A DNA stretch of 42,283 bases from the NCBI GenBank assembly GCA_022360275.1, contig JAKSDC010000007.1, forward strand, positions 1-42,283. The letters are read 5' to 3'. Below the pieces are notes generated by a model, which was not told where the DNA came from, searched no databases, and saw nothing but the letters and a program-made list of their open reading frames with translations. Made by a program: the position numbers and the translations under genes. This DNA is from Chlorobiales bacterium (GTDB taxonomy: Bacteria > Bacteroidota > Chlorobiia > Chlorobiales > Chlorobiaceae). Shown here piece by piece: positions 7,698 through 16,350 of this stretch. Within the stretch, counting starts at the first letter, position 1; every line of letters begins with the position of its first letter.

Positions 7698-8573
7698 GTG
7701 AAAAACCTGAACGATATCAAACCCGGTCACATGCTGGCTCTCCAGAGAAATGAACTGACCGAGCATTATATCTACAAACGTCTGGCCTCGAATGTCGCCG
7801 GAGTGAAAAACCGGAGGGTACTGTCCCAGATAGCGGACGATGAACTGCGTCATTATAATGTATGGAAGGTATATACGAGGCAGGATGTCAAGCCGAGCAG
7901 GATGAAAATATGGTTTTTCACGCTGGTCAGCACTCTGTTCGGTTTGACGTTCGGCATAAAACTGATGGAAAAAGCTGAAAAAAACGCAGGTGATGTTTAC
8001 AGTCATCTGCCTTCCTCGATCAAGGAGCTTCAAGGGATCGTCAGTGACGAGGAGGAACATGAGCAAGCTCTTATTGCCCTTCTTGACGAGGATCGTCTGA
8101 AATATACCGGATCGGTTGTCCTCGGACTCAACGATGCTTTGGTCGAGCTCATGGGTGTGCTCGCAGGTCTAACCTTTGCACTCCAGAATTCCCGTTTTGT
8201 TGCTCTCACAGGTATCATCACCGGTTTCGCGGCTGCATTGTCCATGGCGGCATCGGAGTACCTGTCCACCAAAGCCGAACCGGGAACAAAAAATCCCCTG
8301 AAAGCGGCTTTTTACACCGGAATGGCCTATATCATCACGGTCGTAGCTCTTATAACGCCGTATCTGGTTATCCCTTCCCTTTATGTTGCGCTTGCTACCG
8401 CTTTCGGTGCATCCATCTGCATTATTGCATTCTTTAATTTTTATGTTTCGGTTGCACAGGATGTGCCGTTTAAGAAAAGGTTCATGGAGATGGCTGTCCT
8501 GAGTTTCGGTGTGGCGGTACTGAGTTTTCTTGCCGGCATGGCGGCAAGAGCGGTTTTTGGCGTGGAAGGCTAA
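7698..8573 (+). CDS. Ferritin-like/VIT1 membrane iron transporter (MbfA type)
   Basis: The 291-residue protein joins two modules. Residues 10-130 are a rubrerythrin/ferritin-like domain with diiron ligands: Glu19 or Glu22 in RNELTEHYIY, Glu49-x-x-His52 in DDELRHYNVW, and a second ExxH in SDEEEHEQALI. Residues 135-291 are a VIT1/CCC1 transporter with GLNDALVELMGVLAGLTFAL, SMAASEYLSTKAE and three further hydrophobic helices. This is the architecture of membrane-bound ferritin MbfA, which exports iron in alphaproteobacteria; export here is inference. I chose GTG 7698, preceded by AAAGAG; Met12 is an alternative. Its stop overlaps the stop of the convergent kinase gene by two to three bases. Confidence 0.85.
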   Translation: MKNLNDIKPGHMLALQRNELTEHYIYKRLASNVAGVKNRRVLSQIADDELRHYNVWKVYTRQDVKPSRMKIWFFTLVSTLFGLTFGIKLMEKAEKNAGDVYSHLPSSIKELQGIVSDEEEHEQALIALLDEDRLKYTGSVVLGLNDALVELMGVLAGLTFALQNSRFVALTGIITGFAAALSMAASEYLSTKAEPGTKNPLKAAFYTGMAYIITVVALITPYLVIPSLYVALATAFGASICIIAFFNFYVSVAQDVPFKKRFMEMAVLSFGVAVLSFLAGMAARAVFGVEG

Positions 8574-10141
8574 TCCTTGTCTTTTTTGCGTATACGCATT
8601 ATCGTTTCTGCAATACCCTGCTCTATCGACGATGGTAATGAGGTGTCGATGGTGATCGTGATATTGCGTTCCGAGGCGGATAACGGCAGCAAATTCCGAA
8701 TTTGCTGCCGGAGTACTGCGGTATCGGCTTCCGATGCATCCTTTCCTTTCAGCTGTCTTTTTGTAACACGTTCTTCAAGAAAGGTTTCCGGAGCTTCGCA
8801 AAAAAGGATAATCACGGGCAGGTTTTTGTTTTTTCCAAGGCTTATGAAACGCTTTCTTTCCTCTTCCCGGAGGAACGTTGCATCGACGATAACCCGATAG
8901 CTGTTTTCCAGACAGCCTGAAGCGATGTCATAAAGCTTTGCATAGGTTTGTTGCGAGCTTGTTTCGGAATAGATCGCTTTGCTTTGCCCAGGGCTGCTTG
9001 TTTCACAATGCCTGAGCCCGAAAATTCTCTTTCTTTCGACATCCGAGCGTATATGTATGGCCTGCATACGTGACGCCAGCTCCCGTGCAACAGTGGTTTT
9101 GCCGCTTCCGGAAACTCCGCAGGTAATTACCAGCCCGAAAGGTTCGGGAGACGCGTAGGAAAGAGCGGTAACAATGTACGAACGGTGCTCCGCAAGTGTT
9201 TGCTCTTTTTTCCTGCGATTCTTCTCCTGAAAATGGCGTATGGCCGTTACTTTTGCCCGTACCATTGCTCTGTAAGTCTTGTAAAACCTGATAAGAGGGA
9301 GCCCTTCGTAATCACCCGTCAGCGAGAGGTAGTCGTTGAGAAATCTCCAGGCATGTTCCGGATGGCCGCTGTGTTCCAGATCCATGACCAGAAACGATAT
9401 CTCGCTGATCACATCGATAGTGCTCAGGAATGGATTGAATTCGATACAGTCGAAAATCATTACCCTCTTTTTCCAGAGTACCATGTTTCCTGTATGCATG
9501 TCGCCATGGCACTCTCTGATTGCGCCGCCGGCCTTTCTGAACAAGAATATCGGCATCAGCCGCCTGTATTCAGTTTCGGTCCACTTTTTCAGTTTTTCAA
9601 GCAGTTTTGTTTCTTGCGGGTTCCGGTTCAGCCGTTCAGCTTCGATAAAATTGTCCCGTACAGGTTTGATAAGAATTTCCGGACGGCCATATGGCTTATC
9701 CGGTTCGGCAGCGGGAGAGGACTCGTGGAATGCTGCGACTGTCCGGCTTATCTCGTCGATCTGCTCTCCGGTGATTTTGCCTTGCAGAAGCAAGGTGTCA
9801 AGCTCGAGACGGCGGTCAAACTGTACCATTTTCACCGCGTAATCGATGATTCTGCCCTTGCTCCCGATCATGATTGTTCCCGACCGTTCCGTGACGGGAA
9901 CCACGTCAAGATACAGATCGGCACACAGTCTTCGGTTAAGGCGCAGCTCCTCCCGGCAAAAGTGCTTGCGTTTTTCAAGCGTGGAAAAATCAAGAAAGCC
10001 CAGGTTGACAGCCTTTTTGGTTTTGTAGGCATATGGTCCTGTCAAAAAAACCAGAGAGATATGCGTTTCAACAACAACAATCTCCTCAACCGGATGAGGA
10101 TAAGCTGAGGGGAGCCTGAGGGCTTGCTCGACAGTCATCAT
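8570..10141 (-). CDS. Fused APH-like kinase / P-loop zeta-toxin-like kinase (COG2187-COG0645 type)
   Basis: This 523-residue protein has two kinase-like halves. The N-terminal half resembles aminoglycoside-phosphotransferase folds: an AYKTKKAVNLGFLDFSTL lysine region, the Brenner-like loop ECHGDMHTGNM and the metal-binding IFDCIEFN. The C-terminal half is a small P-loop kinase with Walker A GVSGSGKT, then IRSDVERKRIFGL and a lid region rich in arginine (EERKRF, EERVTKRQ). Such fusions are widespread and conserved in bacteria, but their substrate is not established. Nothing here suggests antibiotic resistance. It is transcribed alone, convergent with the MbfA-like gene. A 212-base spacer separates it from the divergent universal stress gene. 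Confidence 0.85.
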   Translation of the reverse strand: MMTVEQALRLPSAYPHPVEEIVVVETHISLVFLTGPYAYKTKKAVNLGFLDFSTLEKRKHFCREELRLNRRLCADLYLDVVPVTERSGTIMIGSKGRIIDYAVKMVQFDRRLELDTLLLQGKITGEQIDEISRTVAAFHESSPAAEPDKPYGRPEILIKPVRDNFIEAERLNRNPQETKLLEKLKKWTETEYRRLMPIFLFRKAGGAIRECHGDMHTGNMVLWKKRVMIFDCIEFNPFLSTIDVISEISFLVMDLEHSGHPEHAWRFLNDYLSLTGDYEGLPLIRFYKTYRAMVRAKVTAIRHFQEKNRRKKEQTLAEHRSYIVTALSYASPEPFGLVITCGVSGSGKTTVARELASRMQAIHIRSDVERKRIFGLRHCETSSPGQSKAIYSETSSQQTYAKLYDIASGCLENSYRVIVDATFLREEERKRFISLGKNKNLPVIILFCEAPETFLEERVTKRQLKGKDASEADTAVLRQQIRNLLPLSASERNITITIDTSLPSSIEQGIAETIMRIRKKDKD

Positions 10142-10353
10142 ATTCTTGGCGGAGCACCGTTCAGGGATTTGCAGGCGGAAGTCTCTTTTTCATGACTCTG
10201 CCGTTGCACAACTGGTTTAATCATAAAAAATATTGTAAATTCAGGGCTTATTAAAATAACAAAATGTGCTTAAAAGAACGTCCGAATCCGGACTAAAAGA
10301 GAAGAGCGGTCTGTCTTTAAAGCGTTCCTACACCATAAAAAGATTAAGCCTGC

Positions 10354-10821
10354 ATGATACAGTTGTCCAAAATTCTCTGTCCTACCGATTATTCGAAAAC
10401 GTCAGATAAAGCGGTCCGTTACGCAATCGAGCTCGCCAGGAAGGTGGGGGCTCATGTGCGTTTTCTTCATATCATGCAGCCGGAAAACATAGCCGAGAAA
10501 ACAGCTTACAGTTACGGTGTTTCAAAAAAAGGCGGAAAAGCGGGTGTGGTTTCCGAGGAGTTCCGGAAACTGCTCATGGAAGAAAAGAAAAAAGGGCTTT
10601 CTGCCGATATTCTGATACTCAGGGGGAATCCTTACGATGAAATTATCGAGCAGAGCAATGCATGGGGGGCTGATCTTCTGATTATGGGTTCCCATGGCAG
10701 AACAGGTTTAACCCGCATTCTGATGGGGAGTGTGGCGGAGGCAGTGTTTCATGCTGTCGATATACCCGTATTGCTGGTCAAGCAAAATGCTGCCGACAAG
10801 GCGATAAAAGATTACACCTGA
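10354..10821 (+). CDS. Universal stress protein (UspA family, ATP-binding type)
   Basis: This is a single-domain Usp of 155 residues. The N-terminus (ILCPTDYSKTSDKAVRYAIELA) holds the usual beta1 aspartate. The C-terminal signature GSHGRTGLTRILMGSVAEAV fits G-2x-G-9x-G(S/T), the ATP-binding form of the family. Such proteins act in the cytoplasm as stress-linked nucleotide-binding factors, usually as dimers; the partner is unknown. It lies 56 bases upstream of oadG in the same direction, so co-transcription with the Na+ pump operon is possible. The AT-rich 10200-10350 region probably carries its promoter, although no clean -35/-10 pair was found. Confidence 0.9.
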   Translation: MIQLSKILCPTDYSKTSDKAVRYAIELARKVGAHVRFLHIMQPENIAEKTAYSYGVSKKGGKAGVVSEEFRKLLMEEKKKGLSADILILRGNPYDEIIEQSNAWGADLLIMGSHGRTGLTRILMGSVAEAVFHAVDIPVLLVKQNAADKAIKDYT

Positions 10822-10877
10822 ACCGAGAACGTATAAAAAACCGAACAATAGCATCCTAAATTTCAACGTTACTTTCT

Positions 10878-11150
10878 ATGATTACCGACGGTTTGATTCT
10901 GATGGTTGTGGGAATGGTGGTGGTTTTTTTCTTCCTGCTGCTGTTGAATGTTTTGATTTCAGGGCTTTCCTGGCTTCTCAAGGATCATGCTTTGCTCGAG
11001 GAAAAGCAACTGCTTGAGGCGGAAGCGGCGAAAAGGAAGAAAAAGAGTGCTAAAAGACCGGGTTCCGTCCCCGCAGCAGCAGGAGCTGAAGACCTCGGCA
11101 GAATTACTGCGGTTATCTCTGCAGCGGTTCACGCTCACAGAAACCGTTAG
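10878..11150 (+). CDS. oadG: Na+-pumping decarboxylase gamma subunit (OadG-like)
   Basis: This is a small 90-residue protein with one N-terminal transmembrane helix (LILMVVGMVVVFFFLLLLNVLI), then a basic, alanine-rich linker (EAEAAKRKKKSAKR) and a short C-terminal helix with ITAVISAAVHAHRNR. That layout, and the EDLGRITAVISAAVHAH ending, match the gamma subunit. The gamma subunit anchors the alpha subunit to the beta pump in oxaloacetate or methylmalonyl-CoA decarboxylases. Position directly before oadA and oadB supports it. Sequence conservation in this family is low, so the call rests on topology plus context. The metal-binding C-terminal histidines of enterobacterial OadG are only partly represented. 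Confidence 0.85.
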   Translation: MITDGLILMVVGMVVVFFFLLLLNVLISGLSWLLKDHALLEEKQLLEAEAAKRKKKSAKRPGSVPAAAGAEDLGRITAVISAAVHAHRNR

Positions 11151-11261
11151 AAATTGTGGTACGCGCTGATTTCTAAAGAGGCGATTGCCGGGTAAGAGGG
11201 GGGGCGAGTCCAGACATTTACGAGCAACAAATAACTAATCATGATAATAAAGTAAAGACCC

Positions 11262-13088
11262 ATGAAAAAGATAAAGTTTATGGATGTGTCCTTTCGTGAC
11301 GGGTTTCAGTCATGTTACGGGGCAAGGGTGAAAACCGATGATTTTCTGCCGGTGCTTCAGGCGGCTGTCGATGCGGGGACGGATAACTTTGAAATCGGGG
11401 GAGGAGCCCGTTTCCAGAGCTTGTATTTCTATTGCCAAGAGGATGCATTTGAAATGATGGATGCAGCCAGAAAAGTTGTCGGACCGGATATCAATCTGCA
11501 GACTCTCGCACGCGGTGCCAACGTAGTCGGTCTCGTCTCCCAGTCGAGGGACATTATCGATCTGCACGCGCGCATGTTTAAAAAGCACGGGATCAGCACT
11601 GTCAGGAACTTCGATGCCCTGATGGATGTGCGCAACCTCGCCTATTCCGGCCAGTGTATTCATAATGCAGGTTTAAGGCATCAGGTTGTGATTGCCCTGA
11701 TGGGACTTCCTCCTGGTTTGAACGAGAACTACTGCCATACGCCGCAGTTTTACATAGACAAACTCAGGGAGATCATTAACGCCGGCATTCCTTTTGACAG
11801 TGTTGCATTTAAGGATGCATCGGGTACGACCACCCCGGCGGTGGTTTACGAGTCGGTCAAGGGAGCAAGGAAAATGCTTCCGCAGGATACCGTTATTCAG
11901 TTTCATACCCACGATACGGCCGGTATGGGGGTTGCCTGCAACTTTGCGGCTATCGAGGCCGGTGCGGACATTATTGATCTCTCTATGGCTCCTGTAAGTG
12001 GAGGTACGGCGGAAGTTGATATTCTGACCATGTGGCACCGCCTTCGCGGGACCGATTACACCCTTGATATCGATCATGAGAAAATTATCGAGGTTGAAGC
12101 GATGTTTCTCGATCATATGGATAAATATTATATGCCTCCCGAAGCAAAGGAGGTCAATCCCCTGATCCCGTTTTCTCCGATGCCGGGCGGCGCACTGACG
12201 GCCAACACGCAGATGATGCGCGATAACAACTCGCTGCATCTTTTTCCAGAGGTCATCAGAAACATGCGTGAGGTTGTCGCGAAGGGCGGTTTCGGATCTT
12301 CGGTGACGCCGGTTTCCCAGTTTTATTTCCAGCAGGCATTTGCCAATACCGTTCAGGGGAAGTGGAAAAAGATCACCGAGAGCTATGGGAAAATGGTGCT
12401 CGGTTATTTCGGCAGGTGTCCGGCCGAGCCGGATCCGGAGGTTGTCAAGCTTGCATCCGAACAGCTCGAGCTTGAACCGACAACCGAAGACGTTCACGAT
12501 ATCAATGACCGGAATCCTGAGCTCGGTATCGAGTACAACAAAAAGATTCTCGAAAAAGAAGGACTTCCGGCCACCGACGAAAACATCTTTATCTCGGCAA
12601 CCTGTGGAGCAAAAGGTATCGCTTTCCTCAAAGGGGATGCTCCGATCGGGATCCGGTATAAAGAAGATGTTGAAGCCGAAACTGCGGCAAAACACGCACC
12701 GAAAGCGGCTTCAAAGTCCGAGCCGAAGGCATCGAAACCATCTTCGCCTGGCAGCTATACGATTACCGTCGATGGAAAAGCCTACAGCGTTACTGTTGCG
12801 GAAGGAACGGGAGTTGTACAGGCAGTTGCTCCGGCAGCCTCGCCGGTTGCGGTATCCTCGGAACCTGCAGAGGAGGGTGTGCCGGTTGAAGCTGCAATGC
12901 CCGGGAATGTTGTTGCTATCGAGGTCGAGGTCGGCGACAGCGTCAATGAGGGAGACGATGTCCTCATCATCGAGGCCATGAAGATGGAGTCGCCGGTAAA
13001 GGCGCCGAAGTCAGGAAAGGTTCTTTCCATCGAGGTTTCACCGGGCGATACGGTTGCAACAGGCGATACGCTCATGTTTATCGCATAA
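11262..13088 (+). CDS. oadA: Oxaloacetate decarboxylase alpha subunit / pyruvate carboxylase subunit B type biotin protein
   Basis: The 608-residue protein carries the carboxyltransferase domain (about 1-300), the PYC/OADA conserved domain (about 300-470), a linker rich in Ala, Pro and Lys, and a C-terminal biotinyl domain. Active-site features are RDGFQSCYGAR (usual form RDAHQSLLATR), VAFKDASGTTTP with the carboxylatable lysine, and QFHTHDTAGMG with the metal-binding His-x-His. Biotin should attach to Lys574 in EAMKMES. The enzyme transfers the carboxyl of oxaloacetate to biotin; OadB then decarboxylates it and exports Na+. In an autotroph with a reductive TCA cycle the direction could differ; that is inference. 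It lies 111 bases after oadG and 103 bases before oadB. Confidence 0.92.
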   Translation: MKKIKFMDVSFRDGFQSCYGARVKTDDFLPVLQAAVDAGTDNFEIGGGARFQSLYFYCQEDAFEMMDAARKVVGPDINLQTLARGANVVGLVSQSRDIIDLHARMFKKHGISTVRNFDALMDVRNLAYSGQCIHNAGLRHQVVIALMGLPPGLNENYCHTPQFYIDKLREIINAGIPFDSVAFKDASGTTTPAVVYESVKGARKMLPQDTVIQFHTHDTAGMGVACNFAAIEAGADIIDLSMAPVSGGTAEVDILTMWHRLRGTDYTLDIDHEKIIEVEAMFLDHMDKYYMPPEAKEVNPLIPFSPMPGGALTANTQMMRDNNSLHLFPEVIRNMREVVAKGGFGSSVTPVSQFYFQQAFANTVQGKWKKITESYGKMVLGYFGRCPAEPDPEVVKLASEQLELEPTTEDVHDINDRNPELGIEYNKKILEKEGLPATDENIFISATCGAKGIAFLKGDAPIGIRYKEDVEAETAAKHAPKAASKSEPKASKPSSPGSYTITVDGKAYSVTVAEGTGVVQAVAPAASPVAVSSEPAEEGVPVEAAMPGNVVAIEVEVGDSVNEGDDVLIIEAMKMESPVKAPKSGKVLSIEVSPGDTVATGDTLMFIA

Positions 13089-13191
13089 GCCGGGAGAGTG
13101 CACCGGCATAAAAGAGTCTGCTGCTGTAACGGCAGGCGGTAACCAATGATAGAGGCCTCAATAATTGATTAACGGTTTATCAAAAACATTT

Positions 13192-14744
13192 ATGCGTACG
13201 TTCATTCTTGTGCTGTTATCGATAGTCTTTTTGGCACAACGGCGCGGGCCGAGGGTTTCTTTACCGAAAGTGCCGATGGTGTTGTAGCGCTTCAGGTTCC
13301 GGGAGATCTTGAACTGATACAGGTGCCTGTCAGGAACAGCCGTGCCCTTCGGGTTGGCGACGAGGTTCATGTTGGCGATTTTCTCGGATTGTTTGCCGAT
13401 GAAAAGCACAACAAGACAACGATCTCTTCCGGGGTGACAGGGCGTTTGATCTACATTCATCCGGAGCTTTACTCCAAATATACTCATATCCCCGAGGGAA
13501 CGGTTCTTCTCCGTATAGAAGAACAGCCACTGCTTGCCAGTACGAAAGGAGCTAAAAGCGATGCCGAAAGCCTTTCCATGCAGAAGGTTTTCGGGAATCT
13601 TGTTGAGAGTACCGGTATCTATGCGCTTATCAATGACAACAGTCTTAACTGGACGGAGGGTTTCGGCCGTTTGCTCATGATCACTGTAGGTGCTCTGCTC
13701 ATTTATCTGGGGATTGCAAAAAAATTCGAACCGCTGCTTCTTATCCCTATCGGTGTGGGTGCGGTCCTCTCAAACATACCGCTGGCCTACATTAACGACG
13801 AAGGCGGTGTTCTGCGCTATGTATACGATGTCGGGATCGAAACCGGCGTGTTTCCTCTGATTATTTTTATGGGGGTCGGAGCAATGACCGATTTTGGCCC
13901 GATGATTGCCAATCCCAAGACCGCTCTTCTTGGTGCTGCTGCACAGTTCGGTATTTTTTCAACGCTTATCGGTGCGCTTCTGCTTTCCCAGTATGTTCCC
14001 GGTATCGAATTTTCAATGAAGGATGCCGCTTCGATAGGCATCATAGGCGGTGCAGACGGGCCGACATCGATTTTCCTTGCATCGCGGCTCAGTCCACAGC
14101 TTCTCGGCAGTATTGCCGTGGCGGCGTATTCCTATATGGCACTGGTGCCTATCATCCAGCCTCCTCTTATGAAGTTGTTCACCAGCAAAGCCGAACGCGC
14201 AATAAAGATGAGCCAGCTTCGTTATGTATCGAAACGTGAAAAAATTCTTTTTCCGGTAATCGTCATCATTCTTTGTGGATTGCTTCTTCCCTCGGCGGCA
14301 CCGCTTATCGGTTTTCTCATGTTCGGTAACCTTATGAAGGAGTGTGGTGTTGTCGATCGGCTGAGCGATACAACGCAGAACGCGCTGATAAACATCGTGA
14401 CGATTTTTCTCGGGCTGGGTGTGGGCAGCAAGCTCTCCGCAGAAAAGTTCCTGAATCTTGAAACCCTCGGCATCATTGTGCTCGGTCTTGTTGCGTTTTC
14501 CTTCGGGACTTCGGCAGGAGTGATCATGGCTAAGTTCATGAACATTTTTCTCAAACAGAAGATCAATCCTCTGATCGGTTCGGCAGGGGTTTCGGCTGTT
14601 CCGATGGCTGCGCGTGTGTCGAACAAGGTGGGGCTTGAGTCCGATCCGCACAACTTCCTTCTTATGCACGCCATGGGACCGAACGTTGCCGGTGTTATCG
14701 GTTCAGCGGTAGCGGCAGGAATCCTGCTCTCGGTGTTCCTGTAA
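13192..14744 (+). CDS. oadB: Na+-pumping decarboxylase beta subunit (OadB) with N-terminal barrel domain and apparent frameshift
   Basis: From about 13660 this is a clear OadB pump: many membrane helices, AYINDEGGVLRYVYDVG, IGGADGPTSIFLASRLSP (Na+-site region) and AGVSAVPMAARVSNKVG. Before it lies a roughly 100-residue soluble segment (EGFFTESADG to VLLRIEEQP) that looks like a lipoyl/barrel-sandwich fold without an obvious modified lysine. ATG 13192 starts a signal-like peptide (MRTFILVLLSIVFLA), but it is in frame +1 and stops at about 13287. Adding one T in the T-run 13228-13232 would join it to GTTARAEGFF with an Ala-x-Ala cleavage site. The body frame alone has no ATG before its membrane region, only GTG 13323. 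It may be a sequencing error, a real mutation or slippage. Confidence 0.85.
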
Positions 14745-14769
14745 GGGAATCAAGCCATAGCAGAATAAA

Positions 14770-14800
14770 AAAAGGCAGGGTTATCAAAGCCCTGCCTTTT
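14770..14800. terminator. Bidirectional terminator after oadB
   Basis: AAAAGGCAGGG (14770-14780) pairs with CCCTGCCTTTT (14790-14800) around a 9-base loop. A-run and T-run flanks make it usable in both directions. It sits between the convergent ends of oadB and the LRR gene. Confidence 0.88.
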
Positions 14801-14843
14801 CACCTTATCCCAGTTATCAAGCTATCTGGCTAACCAGCTGTTT

Positions 14844-16043
14844 TCATTTCTTCAAAATGATTTCGCAGTCAGGGTGAAGCTCGAGGAACTGTTCAAGTTC
14901 ATCGTTAGGAATCTGGCCGGCCGAAAGCTCTATTTTTTCAAGGTGTTCAAGATGCATTAAAGGAACAATCGAGGTGATCCCGGTATCGGCAAAAGAAATT
15001 TCTTCAAGTTCCGGCAGTCCGGCAAGAGGTTCCAGCGAATCAATCGGTGTTTGATTGAAACTCAGTTCCCTGAGGTTCTGTAGCCCGGAGAGCGGTTCGA
15101 GTGTGTTGATGGCCGTTCGGCTGAAACGCAGATATTCGAGATTTTCCAGATCGCTGAGAGGAGACAGGTCGTCAATGGCTGTATTGTTAAAACCGAGCTC
15201 TATAAGGTTCACAAGTTGTTCAAGAGGTGTGAGAGATGAAACGGCGGTTTTGTAACAACTGATTTTTTCAAGATTGCTCAAGCCTGAAACAGGCGAGAGA
15301 TCGTTGACAGGTGTTTCAGAGCAATAAAGCTCTTCAAGGTTTACAAGATTCACAACGGGCTCGAGGCTGTTGATCTCGGTGCTTGATATCCAGAGCAGCT
15401 TCAGGCTTGTAATACCTCTCAGAGGTTCGAGAGAGGAGATGTCGCAGTCGAATGCGTAGAGACGTTTAAGCGCTCTGAGGTCTTTGAGCGGGTCAAGGTT
15501 TTCAATCGGGGATTCGTCACATCGCAGCTGTTCCAGCTTTTCAAGCACCCGTAATGGCGCAAGACTGTGTACCCTACGGTTGTCGCATCTGAGATGAGAA
15601 ACATTGAAGAAATCAAGCAGTTCCTGATCCGAAGGGTCATCGGACAATTTAAGGGTGTTTTTTACCACTTCTTTCCAGTCTGCATTCAGGGCATTCCACC
15701 ATTCCTGCCGTTTTACCCGATCCTTCAGCAGTTGCTCCCGCGGCAAGGAAAAAACAGGAGCATCGACCAGCTTGCCGCCTCTTTCCGCAGTGACATGGCA
15801 GGTAAGATCTTCATGGTTGTATTCCGGGGGCTGCATTTCACAACAGTTTAACTTGTCGGTCACGCAACGGGCGTACCAAGCCGCCTTTTTCTCATCAAGG
15901 ATTTTAAGGTGTTTTTCCTGCGACTGTTCGTCAAGGGAAGAGATGTCCTGCAGAATATCATTGCCGCATCGGGGACACACCGCACTTTGTTCGGTCAACG
16001 GATAGCTGCAGACGGGACAGTTTTGGTATGTATGCTGTTCCAA
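14844..16043 (-). CDS. Cytoplasmic zinc-ribbon / leucine-rich-repeat protein
   Basis: This 399-residue protein has no signal peptide. The N-terminus has a zinc ribbon (Cys9-x2-Cys12 and Cys23-x2-Cys26, NCPVCSYPL and VCPRCGNDI). Residues of about 45-150 are mixed and unassigned, with several further cysteines (ARCVTDKLNCCEMQ). From about 150 to the end there are nine or ten SDS22/internalin-like repeats of 21-22 residues of the form LENLEYLRFSRTAINTLEPLSG. These form a curved protein-binding surface. No catalytic domain is seen. A role as a binding scaffold is inference. It is a single gene, with a shared terminator at its 3' end. Confidence 0.85.
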   Translation of the reverse strand: MEQHTYQNCPVCSYPLTEQSAVCPRCGNDILQDISSLDEQSQEKHLKILDEKKAAWYARCVTDKLNCCEMQPPEYNHEDLTCHVTAERGGKLVDAPVFSLPREQLLKDRVKRQEWWNALNADWKEVVKNTLKLSDDPSDQELLDFFNVSHLRCDNRRVHSLAPLRVLEKLEQLRCDESPIENLDPLKDLRALKRLYAFDCDISSLEPLRGITSLKLLWISSTEINSLEPVVNLVNLEELYCSETPVNDLSPVSGLSNLEKISCYKTAVSSLTPLEQLVNLIELGFNNTAIDDLSPLSDLENLEYLRFSRTAINTLEPLSGLQNLRELSFNQTPIDSLEPLAGLPELEEISFADTGITSIVPLMHLEHLEKIELSAGQIPNDELEQFLELHPDCEIILKK

Positions 16044-16350
16044 ACTCGGGAAAGATGTTAAGATGTTAAAGCGAGTCAGTTACATTCAGCCCTAATTATA
16101 ACAAAAAAAAGCGTGAACACATCTTAACGGTACCGCTATAAATTTGTTGCATGTCCCGATTACCTCATCGGGCGGATGGGGTTGGTAGCGGGAACGATAA
16201 AGCAATGCTTCATTGTTATACCTTAAGTGCGTAAGGGACGGAATCATTGTATTTCCCCGTTTTACCGACCATTCGTTCTTTTCGCTGCAGCCCCCCACAG
16301 AAACATGCGGTTATCGGTGTTTTTATCAGGTTAGAATATCTGGAAAACGT
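16044..16350. other. Intergenic region between the LRR and GH65 genes
   Basis: About 300 bases between divergent genes, presumably carrying both promoters. A small hairpin CCCGAT-TACCTC-ATCGGG (16155-16172) has no T-tract. The GH65 frame is open upstream to 16213, but that 46-residue extension shows no family similarity, so I treat it as leader. Confidence 0.4.

Noticed and set aside
9185..10108. Plus-strand open frame of 307 codons over the fused kinase gene
   Set aside because: Antisense to a protein with clear HGD-x-H and P-loop motifs; the frame shows no domain.
8570..10141. Aminoglycoside resistance function
   Set aside because: The APH-like fold is shared by many kinases; the fusion with a P-loop kinase is a conserved housekeeping family, and no resistance context is present.
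11673..12695. Minus-strand open frame of 340 codons over oadA
   Set aside because: Antisense to a gene with all active-site motifs in place; the translation is rich in Arg and His with no domain pattern.
16155..16172. Hairpin CCCGAT/ATCGGG upstream of the GH65 gene as a terminator or riboswitch
   Set aside because: Six-base-pair stem without T-tract and no conserved riboswitch core around it.
16213..16350. N-terminal extension of the GH65 protein
   Set aside because: The added 46 residues have no family similarity and no ribosome site; ATG 16351 gives the normal N-terminus.
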